In this document: in pieces, positions 7,121 to 16,062 of the stretch
Numbering within the stretch: the first letter of the stretch is position 1
How the letters are laid out: each line of letters starts with the position of its first letter
NCBI RefSeq assembly: GCF_007475365.1
Contig: NZ_CP034442.1
Coordinates: 186,001-250,000 of the forward strand
Direction: 5' to 3'
Source: Streptococcus oralis subsp. dentisani
GTDB lineage: Bacteria > Bacillota > Bacilli > Lactobacillales > Streptococcaceae
DNA length: 64,000 nt
Made by a program: the position numbers and the translations under genes
The notes under the pieces: generated by a model
Databases searched by the model: none
What the model was told of the DNA's origin: nothing
Seen by the model: the letters and a program-made list of their open reading frames with translations, nothing else

Positions 7121-9175
7121 ATGACACTACTAATTTACCTGATTCTATTTTTATTAGTCTTAATCGTTTCAACTACGACCAATAAACTTCTGCCATTCTT
7201 GCCCCTCCCCCTAGTACAAATCCTTTTGGGACTTGGCATTGGTCTTTTTTTGCCCAATACTGACTTTCATCTCAATACAGAGCTGTTTCTGGCCATGGTT
7301 ATTGGCCCCTTACTTTTCCGAGAGGCAGAAGAAGCTGATATTACATCTGTTTTAAAACACTGGCGCATCATTGTCTACTTAATCTTTCCAGTAATTTTCA
7401 TCTCGACCTTGAGTTTGGGAGCCTTGGCTCATTTCCTTTGGCTCAGTCTTCCCTTAGCTGCCTGTTTGGCTGTTGGGGCAGCGCTTGGTCCGACGGATCT
7501 GGTAGCCTTTGCTTCTCTTTCTGAACGTTTTCGTTTTCCCAAACGGGTTTCCAATATCCTAAAAGGAGAAGGCCTTTTAAATGACGCTTCTGGTTTGGTT
7601 GCCTTTCAGATGGCTCTTGCTGCTTGGACAACAGGAACTTTTTCTATTGGTCAGGCTGGAAAGTCCTTGGTTCTCTCTATTCTGGGTGGTTTTGTAGTCG
7701 GTTTTGTGACGGCTATGGTCAATCGTTTCTTGCATAGTTTTTTACTGAGTGTGCGAGCGATAGATATAGCCAGTGAACTATTGCTAGAGCTAAGTTTGCC
7801 ACTCATGACCTTTTTTATCGCAGAAGAGTTTCATGTTTCAGGGATTATCGCAGTTGTAGTTGCAGGGATTTTGAAGGCCAGTCGTTTCAAAAAAATCACG
7901 CTCCTCGAAGCTCAGGTAGATACTGTTACAGATACTGTTTGGCATACCGTGACCTTTATGCTCAATGGTTCTGTCTTTGTCATCTTGGGAATGGAATTGG
8001 AAATGATAACAGAACCTATCCTGACTAACCCCCTTTATAATCCCTTACTACTATTAGTATCGGTAGTTTTGCTGACATTCTTACTTTTTGCCATTCGCTT
8101 TGTCATGATTTATGGCTTCTATATTTGGAGAACTCGACGGCTCAAGAAAAATCTTCGTAATTACATGAAGGATATGCTTCTTTTGACCTTCTCTGGTGTA
8201 AAAGGAACGGTCTCTATTGCAACCATTCTTCTCATACCTAGTAATTTAGAGCAGGAGTATCCTCTCTTACTTTTCCTTGTAGCAGGTGTCACGCTGTTAA
8301 GCTTTCTAACAGGTCTCTTAGTTCTTCCCCACCTTTCCGAGGAGCAAGAGGAAACCAAGGATTACCTCATGCACATTGCGATTTTAAATGAGGTCACAGC
8401 AGAATTAGAAAAAGAACTGGAAGGGCATAAGAATAAACTTCCCCTTTATGCAGCTATTGATAATTATCACGGTCGAATTGAAAACCTAATCCTTAGTCAA
8501 GAGAACAAAAGCGCCCAAGAAGACTGGGAGGCTTTAAAACTCCTCATCTTGAGTATCGAAAGCGATGGTTTGGAGCAGGCTTACGAGGAAGGGAAAATCG
8601 GTGAGCGTGGTTATCAAGTTTACCAACGCTATCTGAAAAATATGGAGCAAAGCATCAATCGCAAGGTTGCTTCCCGCCTAACATATTACTTCCTTGTATC
8701 CCTCCGTATCTTGCGTTTTGTCCTGCATGAATTGCTGACCTTTGGCCAGGCCTTCCGGAGTTGGGATGACAAGGAGCAACGTAGACTTCGGGCTATTGAC
8801 TATGATCAAATATCCGAACTCTATCTGGAGAATACGGAGTTGATTATCGAAAGTTTGGAAAACCTAAAAGGAATCTACAAGAGTAGTCTGATCAGCTTTA
8901 TGCAAGAGTCTCGTCTACGCGAGACGGCCATTATCGGAAGTGGTGCCTTTGTCGAACGTGTTATCAATCGTATTAAACCAAACAATATCGATGAAATGCT
9001 AAGAGGTTACTATCTAGAACGTAAGTTAATCTTTGAATACGAAGAGAAGAAATTGATTACGACCAAGTATGCCAAGAAATTACGACAAAATGTCAACAAT
9101 CTTGAGAATTATTCTTTAAAAGAAGCCGTAAATACCCTACCCTATGATATGATGGAATTAGTCAGAAGAAATTAG
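7121..9175 (+). CDS. Na+/H+ antiporter of the CPA1 (NhaP-like) family
   Basis: 684 aa. Start follows AAGGAGGG. About 12-13 transmembrane segments occupy residues 1-410, followed by a roughly 270-residue hydrophilic cytoplasmic domain of helices. CPA1 signatures are present: GPTDLVAFASLSERF, the GEGLLNDASGLV motif carrying the essential ND pair, and SGVKGTVSIA. Such proteins exchange protons for Na+ or K+ across the plasma membrane and support pH and salt tolerance. It is the fourth gene of a run beginning with mnmL and is followed by a YihY-family gene 35 nt downstream. The ion specificity cannot be read from sequence. Confidence 0.9.
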   Translation: MTLLIYLILFLLVLIVSTTTNKLLPFLPLPLVQILLGLGIGLFLPNTDFHLNTELFLAMVIGPLLFREAEEADITSVLKHWRIIVYLIFPVIFISTLSLGALAHFLWLSLPLAACLAVGAALGPTDLVAFASLSERFRFPKRVSNILKGEGLLNDASGLVAFQMALAAWTTGTFSIGQAGKSLVLSILGGFVVGFVTAMVNRFLHSFLLSVRAIDIASELLLELSLPLMTFFIAEEFHVSGIIAVVVAGILKASRFKKITLLEAQVDTVTDTVWHTVTFMLNGSVFVILGMELEMITEPILTNPLYNPLLLLVSVVLLTFLLFAIRFVMIYGFYIWRTRRLKKNLRNYMKDMLLLTFSGVKGTVSIATILLIPSNLEQEYPLLLFLVAGVTLLSFLTGLLVLPHLSEEQEETKDYLMHIAILNEVTAELEKELEGHKNKLPLYAAIDNYHGRIENLILSQENKSAQEDWEALKLLILSIESDGLEQAYEEGKIGERGYQVYQRYLKNMEQSINRKVASRLTYYFLVSLRILRFVLHELLTFGQAFRSWDDKEQRRLRAIDYDQISELYLENTELIIESLENLKGIYKSSLISFMQESRLRETAIIGSGAFVERVINRIKPNNIDEMLRGYYLERKLIFEYEEKKLITTKYAKKLRQNVNNLENYSLKEAVNTLPYDMMELVRRN

Positions 9176-9210
9176 TTTAGAAAATCAACTTGTATTAGGA
9201 GGATCGCAAC

Positions 9211-10095
9211 ATGAAAAAGTGGTGGAAAGAGCTGATGGAACGGCCCTTGTTGAAAGCTTTTTTACATTTTTATCAAGCTTCCGATAGTGAACTGACCAGT
9301 GTTGCGGTTGCCTACTATTGGTTGATTTCAATCTTCCCCTTGCTGATGATAATGGTCAATATTTTGCCCTATTTTCAGATTCCGATTTCAAATTTTTTGC
9401 TCACCATCAAAGAATTTGTACCAGATACAGTCTATGATGTGGTCGCAAAGATTGCCCGAGAAGTCTTGACTCAACCATCGACTGGTTTGCTGAGTTTTGC
9501 AGTCTTGTCTGCCCTTTGGACCTTCTCGAAATCAATGGATTTCCTCCAAAAAGCTTTTAATAAGGCCTATGGAGTGGCCAAGAGCCGAGGAATTATCTCC
9601 CATCAATTGATGAGTTTACTCGTCAGCTTTGGCTTGCAAATTCTTTTTGCCCTAGCCTTATTTTTGAGTATATTTGGACGTATGTTGCTCAACCTAGTCA
9701 AAACTTACTGGCAATCAGACAGTCCTTTCTTTGATTATCTACAGGACTTTACAGGCCCTTTGATTTATGCCTTGCTCTTTGCCATCTTGGTCATGCTCTA
9801 CTATTTCCTTCCAAATATCAGAGTCCCTCGTATTCGCTACGTTTTTCCTGGTAGTATCTTTGTTTTGCTGACGCTTGTCTTTCTGTTGAATATCTTTTCT
9901 GTCTATTTCAATAACTATGTCAACCATCTGGTCGATGTCCGATTTTTTAGTTCCATTATCGTGGTGGTCATGATGTTCTGGTTTATTCTCATCGCAAAGA
10001 TTCTGATTATCGGAGCAGTTATCAATGCCAGTGTACAGAGTTTGAAAGATCCAAAGTTTCGTGATAACACATTCTTTTTAAAAAATGAAGAATAA
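9211..10095 (+). CDS. YihY/BrkB family inner-membrane protein
   Basis: 294 aa, six hydrophobic segments, ATG 6 nt after AGGAGGATC. Diagnostic features are the N-terminal SVAVAYYWLISIFPLLM stretch, an amphipathic LLSFAVLSALWTFSKSMDFLQKAFNKAY region and the PNIRVPRIRYVFPGSIF block. The family was once misnamed ribonuclease BN; it is a membrane protein of unknown function, sometimes proposed to be a transporter. It probably shares a transcript with the antiporter and ends at a clear terminator. Confidence 0.85.
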   Translation: MKKWWKELMERPLLKAFLHFYQASDSELTSVAVAYYWLISIFPLLMIMVNILPYFQIPISNFLLTIKEFVPDTVYDVVAKIAREVLTQPSTGLLSFAVLSALWTFSKSMDFLQKAFNKAYGVAKSRGIISHQLMSLLVSFGLQILFALALFLSIFGRMLLNLVKTYWQSDSPFFDYLQDFTGPLIYALLFAILVMLYYFLPNIRVPRIRYVFPGSIFVLLTLVFLLNIFSVYFNNYVNHLVDVRFFSSIIVVVMMFWFILIAKILIIGAVINASVQSLKDPKFRDNTFFLKNEE

Positions 10096-10128
10096 AAAAA
10101 GACGCTTTGTTTTCAAAGTGTTTTTTTA
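10094..10128 (+). terminator. Terminator after the YihY-family gene
   Basis: A-run, stem CGCTTTG/CAAAGTG with TTTT loop, then seven Ts. It separates the mnmL-to-YihY unit from the MarR gene. Confidence 0.9.
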
Positions 10129-10134
10129 TTGCAT

Positions 10135-10168
10135 TTGCAACAAAAATGTGCTATTCTATCATCATAGA
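10135..10168 (+). promoter_or_regulatory. Promoter of the MarR gene with possible operator
   Basis: TTGCAA (10135-10140), 16-nt spacer, TATCAT (10157-10162). A small inverted repeat TCTAT-CATC-ATAGA (10155-10168) covers the -10 box, which would suit autoregulation by the MarR protein. The arms are short, so the operator idea is tentative. Confidence 0.4.
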
Positions 10169-10184
10169 TACGAGAGGAGGAAAC

Positions 10185-10637
10185 ATGTCGTTATTACGCG
10201 AAATCGGAATTATAGCCCGTGCCCTAGATTCTATTGCTAATATTGAGTTTCGTGATATTGAACTAGCTCGTGGGCAATATCTTTATTTAGTGCGAATCAA
10301 GGAGAACCCAGGAATCATTCAAGAAGTCTTGTCGGATTTACTGAAGGTTGACCGTTCGACAGTTGCTCGTTCAGTAAAAAAACTGGAAGAAAAGGGGTTA
10401 ATAAAACAAGGAATGACCAGTACAAATCGGAAAAATAAAGAGTGGTTTGTCACTGAAAAAGGAGAGGCACTTTATCCTTTTATCCTTGCTGAACATCACT
10501 ATTCAGAGAATTCTGCCCTAAAAGGATTTTCCAGGGAAGAGGCCAGAGAACTGGAGAGCCTACTAATTCGGGTTAGAAAAAATATTACAAGTGATTGGGA
10601 TATGGTTAAAAAAGGCCAGAAAAGAAATTATTTATAA
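10185..10637 (+). CDS. MarR family transcriptional regulator
   Basis: 150 aa. Start chosen at ATG 10185, 5 nt after GAGAGGAGG; the open frame extends 78 nt further up into the terminator. A winged helix-turn-helix spans about residues 45-105 (LSDLLKVDRSTVARSVKKLEEKGLI, wing GMTSTNRKNKEWFVT), flanked by helices for dimerisation. MarR proteins usually repress neighbouring genes until a small ligand binds. It is 13 nt upstream of the B3/B4-domain gene, which is the obvious co-regulated partner. Confidence 0.9.
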   Translation: MSLLREIGIIARALDSIANIEFRDIELARGQYLYLVRIKENPGIIQEVLSDLLKVDRSTVARSVKKLEEKGLIKQGMTSTNRKNKEWFVTEKGEALYPFILAEHHYSENSALKGFSREEARELESLLIRVRKNITSDWDMVKKGQKRNYL

Positions 10638-10650
10638 TAAGAGGTGAAAG

Positions 10651-11358
10651 ATGAAAGTTATCGTTGAAAATGAATTTTGGAGCTTGTTTCCAGAAGCACA
10701 GATTAGCATTTTAGTAGTAAAGGGATTAGATAATACAGTTGATGAAAGCAAGGATCCCTATTTCAAAACCTTGCTAGGTAAGGGAGCTAAACGAGCTGAG
10801 GATTTCATTTCGGATGAGAATTTTACTCAGAATGATGTCATTCAAGAATGGCGTCAGGCTTTCAGCAAGTTCAAAACGAAAAAAGGAGCACGCTCCTCTA
10901 TAGAAGCTCTGCTTAAAAGGGTCAGTCAGGGAAGAGAGTTTAATCCCATCAATCCCTTAGTAGACATCTATAATAGTGTCTCTCTATCTTATGCTGTTCC
11001 CTGTGGTGGCGAAGATGTGAACAAGATTGTAGGCAATCTTCATCTTGGTCAGGCTAAGGGAGGAGAACCTTTCTTTCCACTAGGAGCTGAAAACGATGCT
11101 CCTGCACTTCCAGAAGAGCTGATCTATTATGATGATGAGGGAGCGGTTTGTCGCTGTCTCAACTGGAGAGAGGCGCAGAGAACCATGCTGACAGAAGAGA
11201 CAAAAGATGCTGTCTTAGTGATTGAAGCGATCAATGCTGAACAGGCAACACGTGCTCGGGCTGCTATGGAAGAATTACAGGACTTGGTAAAGGATTACTT
11301 TGGTGTTCAAGGCAAACTGGTTCATCTGACTTCTGAGTCCCCAGAAATTACACTTTAA
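10651..11358 (+). CDS. B3/B4 tRNA-binding-domain protein (possible trans-editing factor)
   Basis: 235 aa soluble protein with the B3/B4 fold otherwise found in the editing domain of the phenylalanyl-tRNA synthetase beta subunit: PLVDIYNSVSLSYAVPCGGED at about 105-126 and GEPFFPLGAENDAPALPEEL near 137-156 are typical. Free-standing members are presumed to bind amino acids or mischarged tRNA, but few have been tested. RBS AAGAGGTG precedes the ATG. The gene is paired with a MarR regulator, suggesting inducible expression. The domain call is strong; the function is inference. Confidence 0.8.
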   Translation: MKVIVENEFWSLFPEAQISILVVKGLDNTVDESKDPYFKTLLGKGAKRAEDFISDENFTQNDVIQEWRQAFSKFKTKKGARSSIEALLKRVSQGREFNPINPLVDIYNSVSLSYAVPCGGEDVNKIVGNLHLGQAKGGEPFFPLGAENDAPALPEELIYYDDEGAVCRCLNWREAQRTMLTEETKDAVLVIEAINAEQATRARAAMEELQDLVKDYFGVQGKLVHLTSESPEITL

Positions 11359-11362
11359 ACAG

Positions 11363-11421
11363 AAATAGCCCTGTCATCTCTTAGGAATAAACTATCCTAA
11401 AGAAATGACGGAGCTATTTTT
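11363..11421. terminator. Long bidirectional terminator hairpin
   Basis: Extended stem with arms AAATAGCCCTGTCAT and ATGACGGAGCTATTT, plus inner pairing TTAGGA/TCCTAA. T-rich flanks on both sides let it end the B3/B4 gene and the convergent queA. Confidence 0.85.
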
Positions 11422-12448
11422 AATAGATAAACATAGCATCACCAAAGCTAAAGAAGCGGTATCGTTCTTGAATAGCATGGTGGTAAGCATCTAGGACTAA
11501 GTCACGACCGGCAAAGGCAGAAACTAGCATAACAAGAGTTGACTTGGGTAGGTGGAAGTTGGTTGAAAAAGCATCCACAACCTTCCAGTCGTAGCCTGGC
11601 TTGATAAAGATATTGGTCCAGCCAGAATCTGCTTGGATTTGCCCATCAAACTTGGAACCGATGGTTTCCAGTGTGCGGATCGAAGTAGTTCCAACAGCTA
11701 TAACACGACCTCCATTTTCCTTGACAGAGCGAAGGGTGGCTGCGGCTTCATCAGAAAGTTGGTAGAACTCTGAGTGCATTTCGTGTTCGTCCAGATTGTC
11801 AACAGAAACGGGTCTAAAGGTTCCTAAACCAACGTGGAGCGTTAAATAAACCAAATGGACACCCTTGGCTTGGATTTCTGCTAGCAGTTCTTTAGTAAAG
11901 TGGAGACCAGCAGTAGGTGCGGCAGCAGAACCACTTTCTTTAGCGTAGACCGTTTGATACCGTTCACGGTCATCTAGTTTTTCATGGATATAAGGCGGTA
12001 ATGGCATTTCACCTAGACTTTCCAAAACTTCTAGGAAAATTCCTTGGTATTCAAAGCGGACAATGCGGCCCCCGTGGGTCAATTCTTCCGTAACGACAGC
12101 GCTGAGGCGACCATCACCAAAGTTGACACGAGTGCCAACCTTGAGGCGTTTGGCAGGTTTGGCTAGGACTTCCCACTCATCACCACTAGTATTTTTGAGC
12201 AGGAGAAGTTCCACATGGCCTCCTGTTTCTTCCTTTTGACCATAAAGGCGGGCTGGTAGAACACGGGTGTCGTTCATGACAAGGGCATCACCTGGTTCCA
12301 ACATATCGATAATGGAGTGGAAGTGCTTATCCTGAAATTCTCCCGTCTCACGATTGACGATGAGGAGTTTGGAGGCATCTCGTTTTTCAAGTGGTGTTTG
12401 GGCAATCAATTCCTCTGGCAAGTGGAAATCAAAATCAGCTGTATTCAT
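11420..12448 (-). CDS. queA: S-adenosylmethionine:tRNA ribosyltransferase-isomerase (QueA)
   Basis: 342 aa from the ATG giving [19 protein letters not shown], the usual QueA start; two further in-frame ATGs lie just upstream. QueA transfers and isomerises the ribosyl part of SAM onto preQ1 at tRNA position 34, giving epoxyqueuosine. Hallmarks include [14 protein letters not shown] near 55-70, the [14 protein letters not shown] block near 170 and [11 protein letters not shown]-like [13 protein letters not shown] near 205. Length and motifs are complete. It stands alone between a shared terminator and the divergent nagB promoter; no other queuosine genes are in the window. Confidence 0.97.
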   Translation of the reverse strand: MNTADFDFHLPEELIAQTPLEKRDASKLLIVNRETGEFQDKHFHSIIDMLEPGDALVMNDTRVLPARLYGQKEETGGHVELLLLKNTSGDEWEVLAKPAKRLKVGTRVNFGDGRLSAVVTEELTHGGRIVRFEYQGIFLEVLESLGEMPLPPYIHEKLDDRERYQTVYAKESGSAAAPTAGLHFTKELLAEIQAKGVHLVYLTLHVGLGTFRPVSVDNLDEHEMHSEFYQLSDEAAATLRSVKENGGRVIAVGTTSIRTLETIGSKFDGQIQADSGWTNIFIKPGYDWKVVDAFSTNFHLPKSTLVMLVSAFAGRDLVLDAYHHAIQERYRFFSFGDAMFIY

Positions 12449-12540
12449 TTTTTTCATCATTCTTTCTAACTTCTAATTTTATCCATTATAACACGTTTCA
12501 AGTTTGGACGCTCTTTTTTTGGAAATTAAATCGTTTTCAC

Positions 12541-12569
12541 TTGACAAAAATTGGTCTATACCATATAAT
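12541..12569 (+). promoter_or_regulatory. nagB promoter with GntR/NagR-type operator
   Basis: TTGACA (12541-12546), 17-nt spacer, TATAAT (12564-12569). The spacer contains TGGTCTATACCA (12552-12563), an almost perfect dyad of the dre type (TGGT-N4-ACCA) recognised by GntR/HutC regulators such as NagR/DasR. Binding there would block RNA polymerase directly, so derepression by an amino-sugar phosphate is the likely control. Confidence 0.8.
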
Positions 12570-12595
12570 GAATATAGAAATATGGAGGATATAAA

Positions 12596-13303
12596 ATGAA
12601 AGTTATTAAAGTTGAAAATCAAGTCGAAGGTGGAAAAGTAGCTTTTGAGATTTTGAAGGAAAAATTGGCCAATGGTGCTCAGACTCTAGGACTTGCGACA
12701 GGAAGTAGCCCGCTTGAATTTTACAAGGAAATCGTTGAGAGTGACCTTGATTTTTCAAATCTAACCAGTGTAAACCTCGATGAGTATGTAGGGCTTGATG
12801 GGGACAATCCACAGTCTTACCGTTACTTTATGCAAGAACACTTATTCAACCAAAAACCATTTAAAGAAAGCTTCTTACCCCGTGGGATTAAGGACAATGC
12901 TGAAGCTGAGGTAGAACGTTACAACCAAATTTTGGCTGACCATCCTGTTGATTTGCAAATCTTGGGAATTGGTCGCAATGGACATATCGGTTTTAACGAG
13001 CCTGGCACTCCATTTGACAGTCAAACGCATCTAGTCGAACTTGACCAATCTACAATCGAAGCCAATGCTCGCTTCTTTGACAAGATTGAAGACGTCCCAA
13101 CCCAAGCCATTTCAATGGGAATTAAAAATATCTTGGATGCCAAGTCAATTATCCTCTTTGCTTACGGTGAGTCGAAAGCAGAAGCCATTGCTAGAACAGT
13201 ATCAGGCCCAGTAACTGAAAGTCTACCAGCAAGTAGCCTGCAATATCACCCTGATGTGACTATTATCGCAGATGCTGAGGCACTCAGCCTGCTTGAAAAA
13301 TAA
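12596..13303 (+). CDS. nagB: Glucosamine-6-phosphate deaminase (NagB)
   Basis: 235 aa cytoplasmic enzyme converting glucosamine-6-phosphate to fructose-6-phosphate and ammonia, linking amino-sugar use to glycolysis. Recognisable blocks are [14 protein letters not shown] near 32-45, the LDEYVGLDG catalytic Asp region near 62, and [17 protein letters not shown] near 121-137 with the catalytic His. It is shorter than the allosteric enterobacterial enzyme, as usual in Firmicutes. RBS TGGAGGAT precedes the ATG. It is monocistronic with its own operator-bearing promoter and terminator. Confidence 0.97.
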   Translation: MKVIKVENQVEGGKVAFEILKEKLANGAQTLGLATGSSPLEFYKEIVESDLDFSNLTSVNLDEYVGLDGDNPQSYRYFMQEHLFNQKPFKESFLPRGIKDNAEAEVERYNQILADHPVDLQILGIGRNGHIGFNEPGTPFDSQTHLVELDQSTIEANARFFDKIEDVPTQAISMGIKNILDAKSIILFAYGESKAEAIARTVSGPVTESLPASSLQYHPDVTIIADAEALSLLEK

Positions 13304-13310
13304 AATTAGG

Positions 13311-13341
13311 ACCATTTGCTCTTTGGAGTGAGTGGTTTTTT
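13311..13341 (+). terminator. Terminator after nagB
   Basis: Eleven-base stem ACCATTTGCTC/GAGTGAGTGGT with several GU pairs, loop TTTG, followed by a T-run. Confidence 0.85.
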
Positions 13342-13369
13342 ACTTCAAATGTTTACTGTTCTGCTAAAG

Positions 13370-13378
13370 TGGTATAAT
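13370..13378 (+). promoter_or_regulatory. Extended -10 promoter of the methyltransferase gene
   Basis: TG-G-TATAAT located 26 nt before the TTG start; no strong -35 is visible (TGTTTA at 17-nt spacing). Confidence 0.65.
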
Positions 13379-13404
13379 ATAGCTATACAGGGGAGGATCG
13401 AACT

Positions 13405-14022
13405 TTGGTTTATATAATCAGTTTTATTTGTTTTTTACTTTTAATGTTACTGTTTTTTCGTCTCATTCAGCAATCAAAGAACCCTTCGGGCTTTCTAGGA
13501 AAACGAATGATGAAATTGTGGAATCGAGCCTATCTCCCCATGTTTGTATGGGCAATTCGTCATCTGGATAGGACATTTTACCCTGTAATCTTAGATGTAG
13601 GAGTTGGAAATGGCCGTTCAACCATCCTACTGAAAGAAACTTTTCCGCAAAGTACCATAACTGGAATCGATATTTCAGATGCTGCAATAGCTCAAGCCAA
13701 ACAGATAGAGATAACTAATTTAAATTTTGAACGAAGAGACGTTAGGGAGACAGGCTTTTCTGATGAAAGTGTTGATTTAATCACAGCCTTTCAAACTCAT
13801 TTTCATTGGCAGGATCTAGAGGCTTCTTTTATAGAACTTCGAAGAGTACTCAAATCAGACGGGATGCTCTTGCTGGCTTGTGAATATAACAAGTTATCTT
13901 ATTTTTTACCAGAGGTTCAAAGCGAAGAAGCATTTAGACGATTCTTGTTATCAGTAGGCTTTGAGGTCATAACTAGTCAAAGAAAGGGATCGTGGATCCT
14001 TTATAAAATTGTTAAAAACTAA
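13405..14022 (+). CDS. Class I SAM-dependent methyltransferase with N-terminal membrane segment
   Basis: 205 aa starting at TTG 13405, placed by GGGGAGGAT 6-14 nt upstream. Residues 2-20 form a hydrophobic helix (YIISFICFLLLMLLFFRLI), so the enzyme is probably membrane-anchored. Motif I is ILDVGVGNGRSTILL near 62-76, the acidic residue follows in ITGIDIS, and motif IV is DLITAFQTHFHW. The substrate is not identifiable; a lipid or quinone is possible given the anchor. The next gene begins 13 nt downstream, so the two form a small operon that separates nagB from rpsU. Confidence 0.75.
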   Translation: MVYIISFICFLLLMLLFFRLIQQSKNPSGFLGKRMMKLWNRAYLPMFVWAIRHLDRTFYPVILDVGVGNGRSTILLKETFPQSTITGIDISDAAIAQAKQIEITNLNFERRDVRETGFSDESVDLITAFQTHFHWQDLEASFIELRRVLKSDGMLLLACEYNKLSYFLPEVQSEEAFRRFLLSVGFEVITSQRKGSWILYKIVKN

Positions 14023-14035
14023 TGGAGGTACAATC

Positions 14036-14659
14036 ATGAAACAATTATTTTTATGTTCATACTTTGCTGGAGTCAAAAAGCTTTTTAGCGATTATGCAAA
14101 GGAAAAGAATCTAGAAAACAAGGTTTTATTTATTCCTACCGCTGGGAACAAAGAGGATTATACTGCCTATATCGATGAGGCTCAGCAAACATTCAGAGAT
14201 TTAGGATTTGAGATAGCGGTTCTAGATATTGCTTCTTGTGATCGAGAAACTGCACAGGCAAAGATTTTCCAAAGTAAGATTCTTTATATCTCAGGCGGGA
14301 ATACCTTTTATTTATTGCAAGAATTAAAGAAAAAGCAACTCCTATCTCTCATCAAAGAGCAAATAAGAGATGGGTTGGTCTATGTGGGAGAATCAGCAGG
14401 GGCTATCATTACCGCCAAGGATATTGACTACAATAAACTCATGGACGACAAGACGGTAGCGAAAGAGTTATCGGATACAGCGGGATTGGATGAAGTGGAG
14501 TTTTACATCCTTCCACATTATGGTGAGGAGCCTTTTACTGATAGTAGCAAGAAGACCTTTGAAACCTATAAAAATCAGCTCGACTTAATGCGAATGAACA
14601 ATTCACAAGCTGTTATTGTAAATGATAAAGAAATAAAAGTTGTTTCTGAACAGGATTAA
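14036..14659 (+). CDS. Peptidase E-like protein (S51 / type 1 glutamine amidotransferase-like fold)
   Basis: 207 aa from ATG 14036, after AATGGAGGT; nine more in-frame codons upstream are unlikely. YISGGNTFYLLQEL near 81-94 and VYVGESAGAIITAKD near 113-127 match the S51 family, whose nucleophilic Ser lies in the GESAGA elbow; PHYGEEPF supplies the conserved His. The enterobacterial relative PepE cleaves Asp-X dipeptides. The specificity here is unknown. There is no signal peptide. It is co-transcribed with the upstream methyltransferase and no terminator is evident after it. Confidence 0.8.
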   Translation: MKQLFLCSYFAGVKKLFSDYAKEKNLENKVLFIPTAGNKEDYTAYIDEAQQTFRDLGFEIAVLDIASCDRETAQAKIFQSKILYISGGNTFYLLQELKKKQLLSLIKEQIRDGLVYVGESAGAIITAKDIDYNKLMDDKTVAKELSDTAGLDEVEFYILPHYGEEPFTDSSKKTFETYKNQLDLMRMNNSQAVIVNDKEIKVVSEQD

Positions 14660-14755
14660 AATAAATTTCTTTTTGCTATTATAATGTCCATTCTAATACG
14701 TTGCCTCTCTAAAAAAAGAAAGTGAAGATAATATAAGTTTATAGCCGTTTTTCCC

Positions 14756-14784
14756 TTGACATTTATTCATTTTGCGTGTAGAAT
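14756..14784 (+). promoter_or_regulatory. rpsU promoter
   Basis: TTGACA (14756-14761), 17-nt spacer, TAGAAT (14779-14784), a near-consensus housekeeping promoter. Confidence 0.85.
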
Positions 14785-14818
14785 AGAATAGATCTTGAAC
14801 TTGAAGGGAGTGAAAAAA

Positions 14819-14995
14819 ATGTCTAAAACAGTAGTACGTAAGAATGAATCTCTTGACGATGCACTTCGTCGTTTCAAACGTGCGGTTACTAAAGCTGGTA
14901 CTCTTCAAGAAACACGCAAACGTGAATTCTATGAAAAACCTTCTGTAAAACGTAAACGTAAATCAGAAGCAGCTCGTAAACGTAAAAAATTCTAA
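14819..14995 (+). CDS. rpsU: 30S ribosomal protein S21
   Basis: 58 aa, start ATG 14819 after AAGGGAGTG. Very basic small protein with the S21 pattern: [17 protein letters not shown] near 11-27, then [21 protein letters not shown]21 joins the 30S subunit late and helps base-pairing between mRNA and the 3' end of 16S rRNA during initiation. The gene has its own strong promoter and terminator, as expected for an abundant ribosomal protein. Confidence 0.98.
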
Positions 14996-15004
14996 TTTGA
15001 AATG

Positions 15005-15035
15005 AAAGGCTAGAGAAATCTAGTCTTTTTATTTT
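15005..15035 (+). terminator. rpsU terminator
   Basis: Ten-base stem AAAGGCTAGA/TCTAGTCTTT with GAAA tetraloop and T-run. Confidence 0.9.
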
Positions 15036-15086
15036 TAAATAAATACTGTAAATCCTGCAAAAAAAAGGAAACTTCCAACTACAATT

Positions 15087-15095
15087 TGATATAAT
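15087..15095 (+). promoter_or_regulatory. Extended -10 promoter of hprK operon
   Basis: TG-A-TATAAT, 31 nt before the hprK start; the -35 region is not recognisable. Confidence 0.65.
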
Positions 15096-15126
15096 AGTAG
15101 GGAGAACTCGATTGAAGGAGGAAATT

Positions 15127-16062
15127 ATGTCGGTTTTAGTAAGAGATGTCATTGAAAAGCTCAGACTAGATATTGTCTATGGTGAAGGCGAGTTACTTGA
15201 AAAGGAAATCAACACTGCGGACATTATGAGACCAGGTCTTGAAATGACGGGCTATTTTGATTACTATACTCCAGAACGGATTCAACTGTTAGGGATGAAG
15301 GAGTGGTCCTATTTGGTCGCTATGCCTGCCCATAACCGTTATCAAGTTTTGAAGAAAATGTTTCTACCTGAAACACCTGCTGTCATCGTTGCTCGTGGCT
15401 TGGTAGTGCCAGAAGAAATGTTGAAAGCTGCTAGAGAATGTAAGATTGCGATTTTAACCAGTCGAACATCAACTAGTCGTTTATCTGGAGAGTTATCTAG
15501 CTACCTTGATTCCCGTTTGGCTGAACGTACGAGCGTGCATGGTGTCTTGATGGATATCTATGGCATGGGTGTCTTGATCCAAGGGGATAGTGGTATCGGT
15601 AAGAGCGAGACGGGTCTTGAGCTTGTGAAACGTGGACACCGTTTGGTAGCAGACGACCGTGTAGATATCTTTGCCAAGGATGAAATGACCCTTTGGGGAG
15701 AGCCCGCTGAAATTTTGAAGCATTTGCTTGAGATTCGTGGAGTGGGTATTATTGACGTGATGAGTCTCTACGGAGCAAGTGCTGTAAAAGATTCTTCACA
15801 AGTCCAGTTGGCTGTTTACTTGGAAAATTATGATACCCATAAGACCTTTGACCGTCTAGGAAATAATGCCGAAGAACTAGAAGTTTCTGGTGTAACGATT
15901 CCACGTATCCGCATCCCAGTAAAAACAGGACGCAATATCTCAGTTGTTATTGAGGCGGCAGCCATGAACTATCGCGCTAAGGAAATGGGCTTTGATGCGA
16001 CGCGTTTATTTGAAGAACGCTTGACTAATCTCATCTCCAAAAATGAGGTGAAAGATGATTAA
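15127..16062 (+). CDS. hprK: HPr(Ser) kinase/phosphorylase (HprK/P)
   Basis: 311 aa from ATG 15127 preceded by GAAGGAGG. It phosphorylates HPr of the sugar phosphotransferase system on Ser46 when glycolytic intermediates are high, and reverses the reaction when they fall, setting CcpA-mediated catabolite control. Walker A GDSGIGKS is at residues 153-160 with the conserved His138 before it, and the family block [15 protein letters not shown] lies near 202-216. The C-terminal kinase domain and N-terminal Mur-like domain are both complete. It overlaps lgt by 8 nt, a conserved pairing in Firmicutes. Confidence 0.98.
   Translation: MSVLVRDVIEKLRLDIVYGEGELLEKEINTADIMRPGLEMTGYFDYYTPERIQLLGMKEWSYLVAMPAHNRYQVLKKMFLPETPAVIVARGLVVPEEMLKAARECKIAILTSRTSTSRLSGELSSYLDSRLAERTSVHGVLMDIYGMGVLIQGDSGIGKSETGLELVKRGHRLVADDRVDIFAKDEMTLWGEPAEILKHLLEIRGVGIIDVMSLYGASAVKDSSQVQLAVYLENYDTHKTFDRLGNNAEELEVSGVTIPRIRIPVKTGRNISVVIEAAAMNYRAKEMGFDATRLFEERLTNLISKNEVKDD

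Noticed and set aside
9211-10095. Ribonuclease BN
   Set aside because: That name is a historical misassignment of the YihY family; the protein is a six-segment membrane protein without nuclease motifs.
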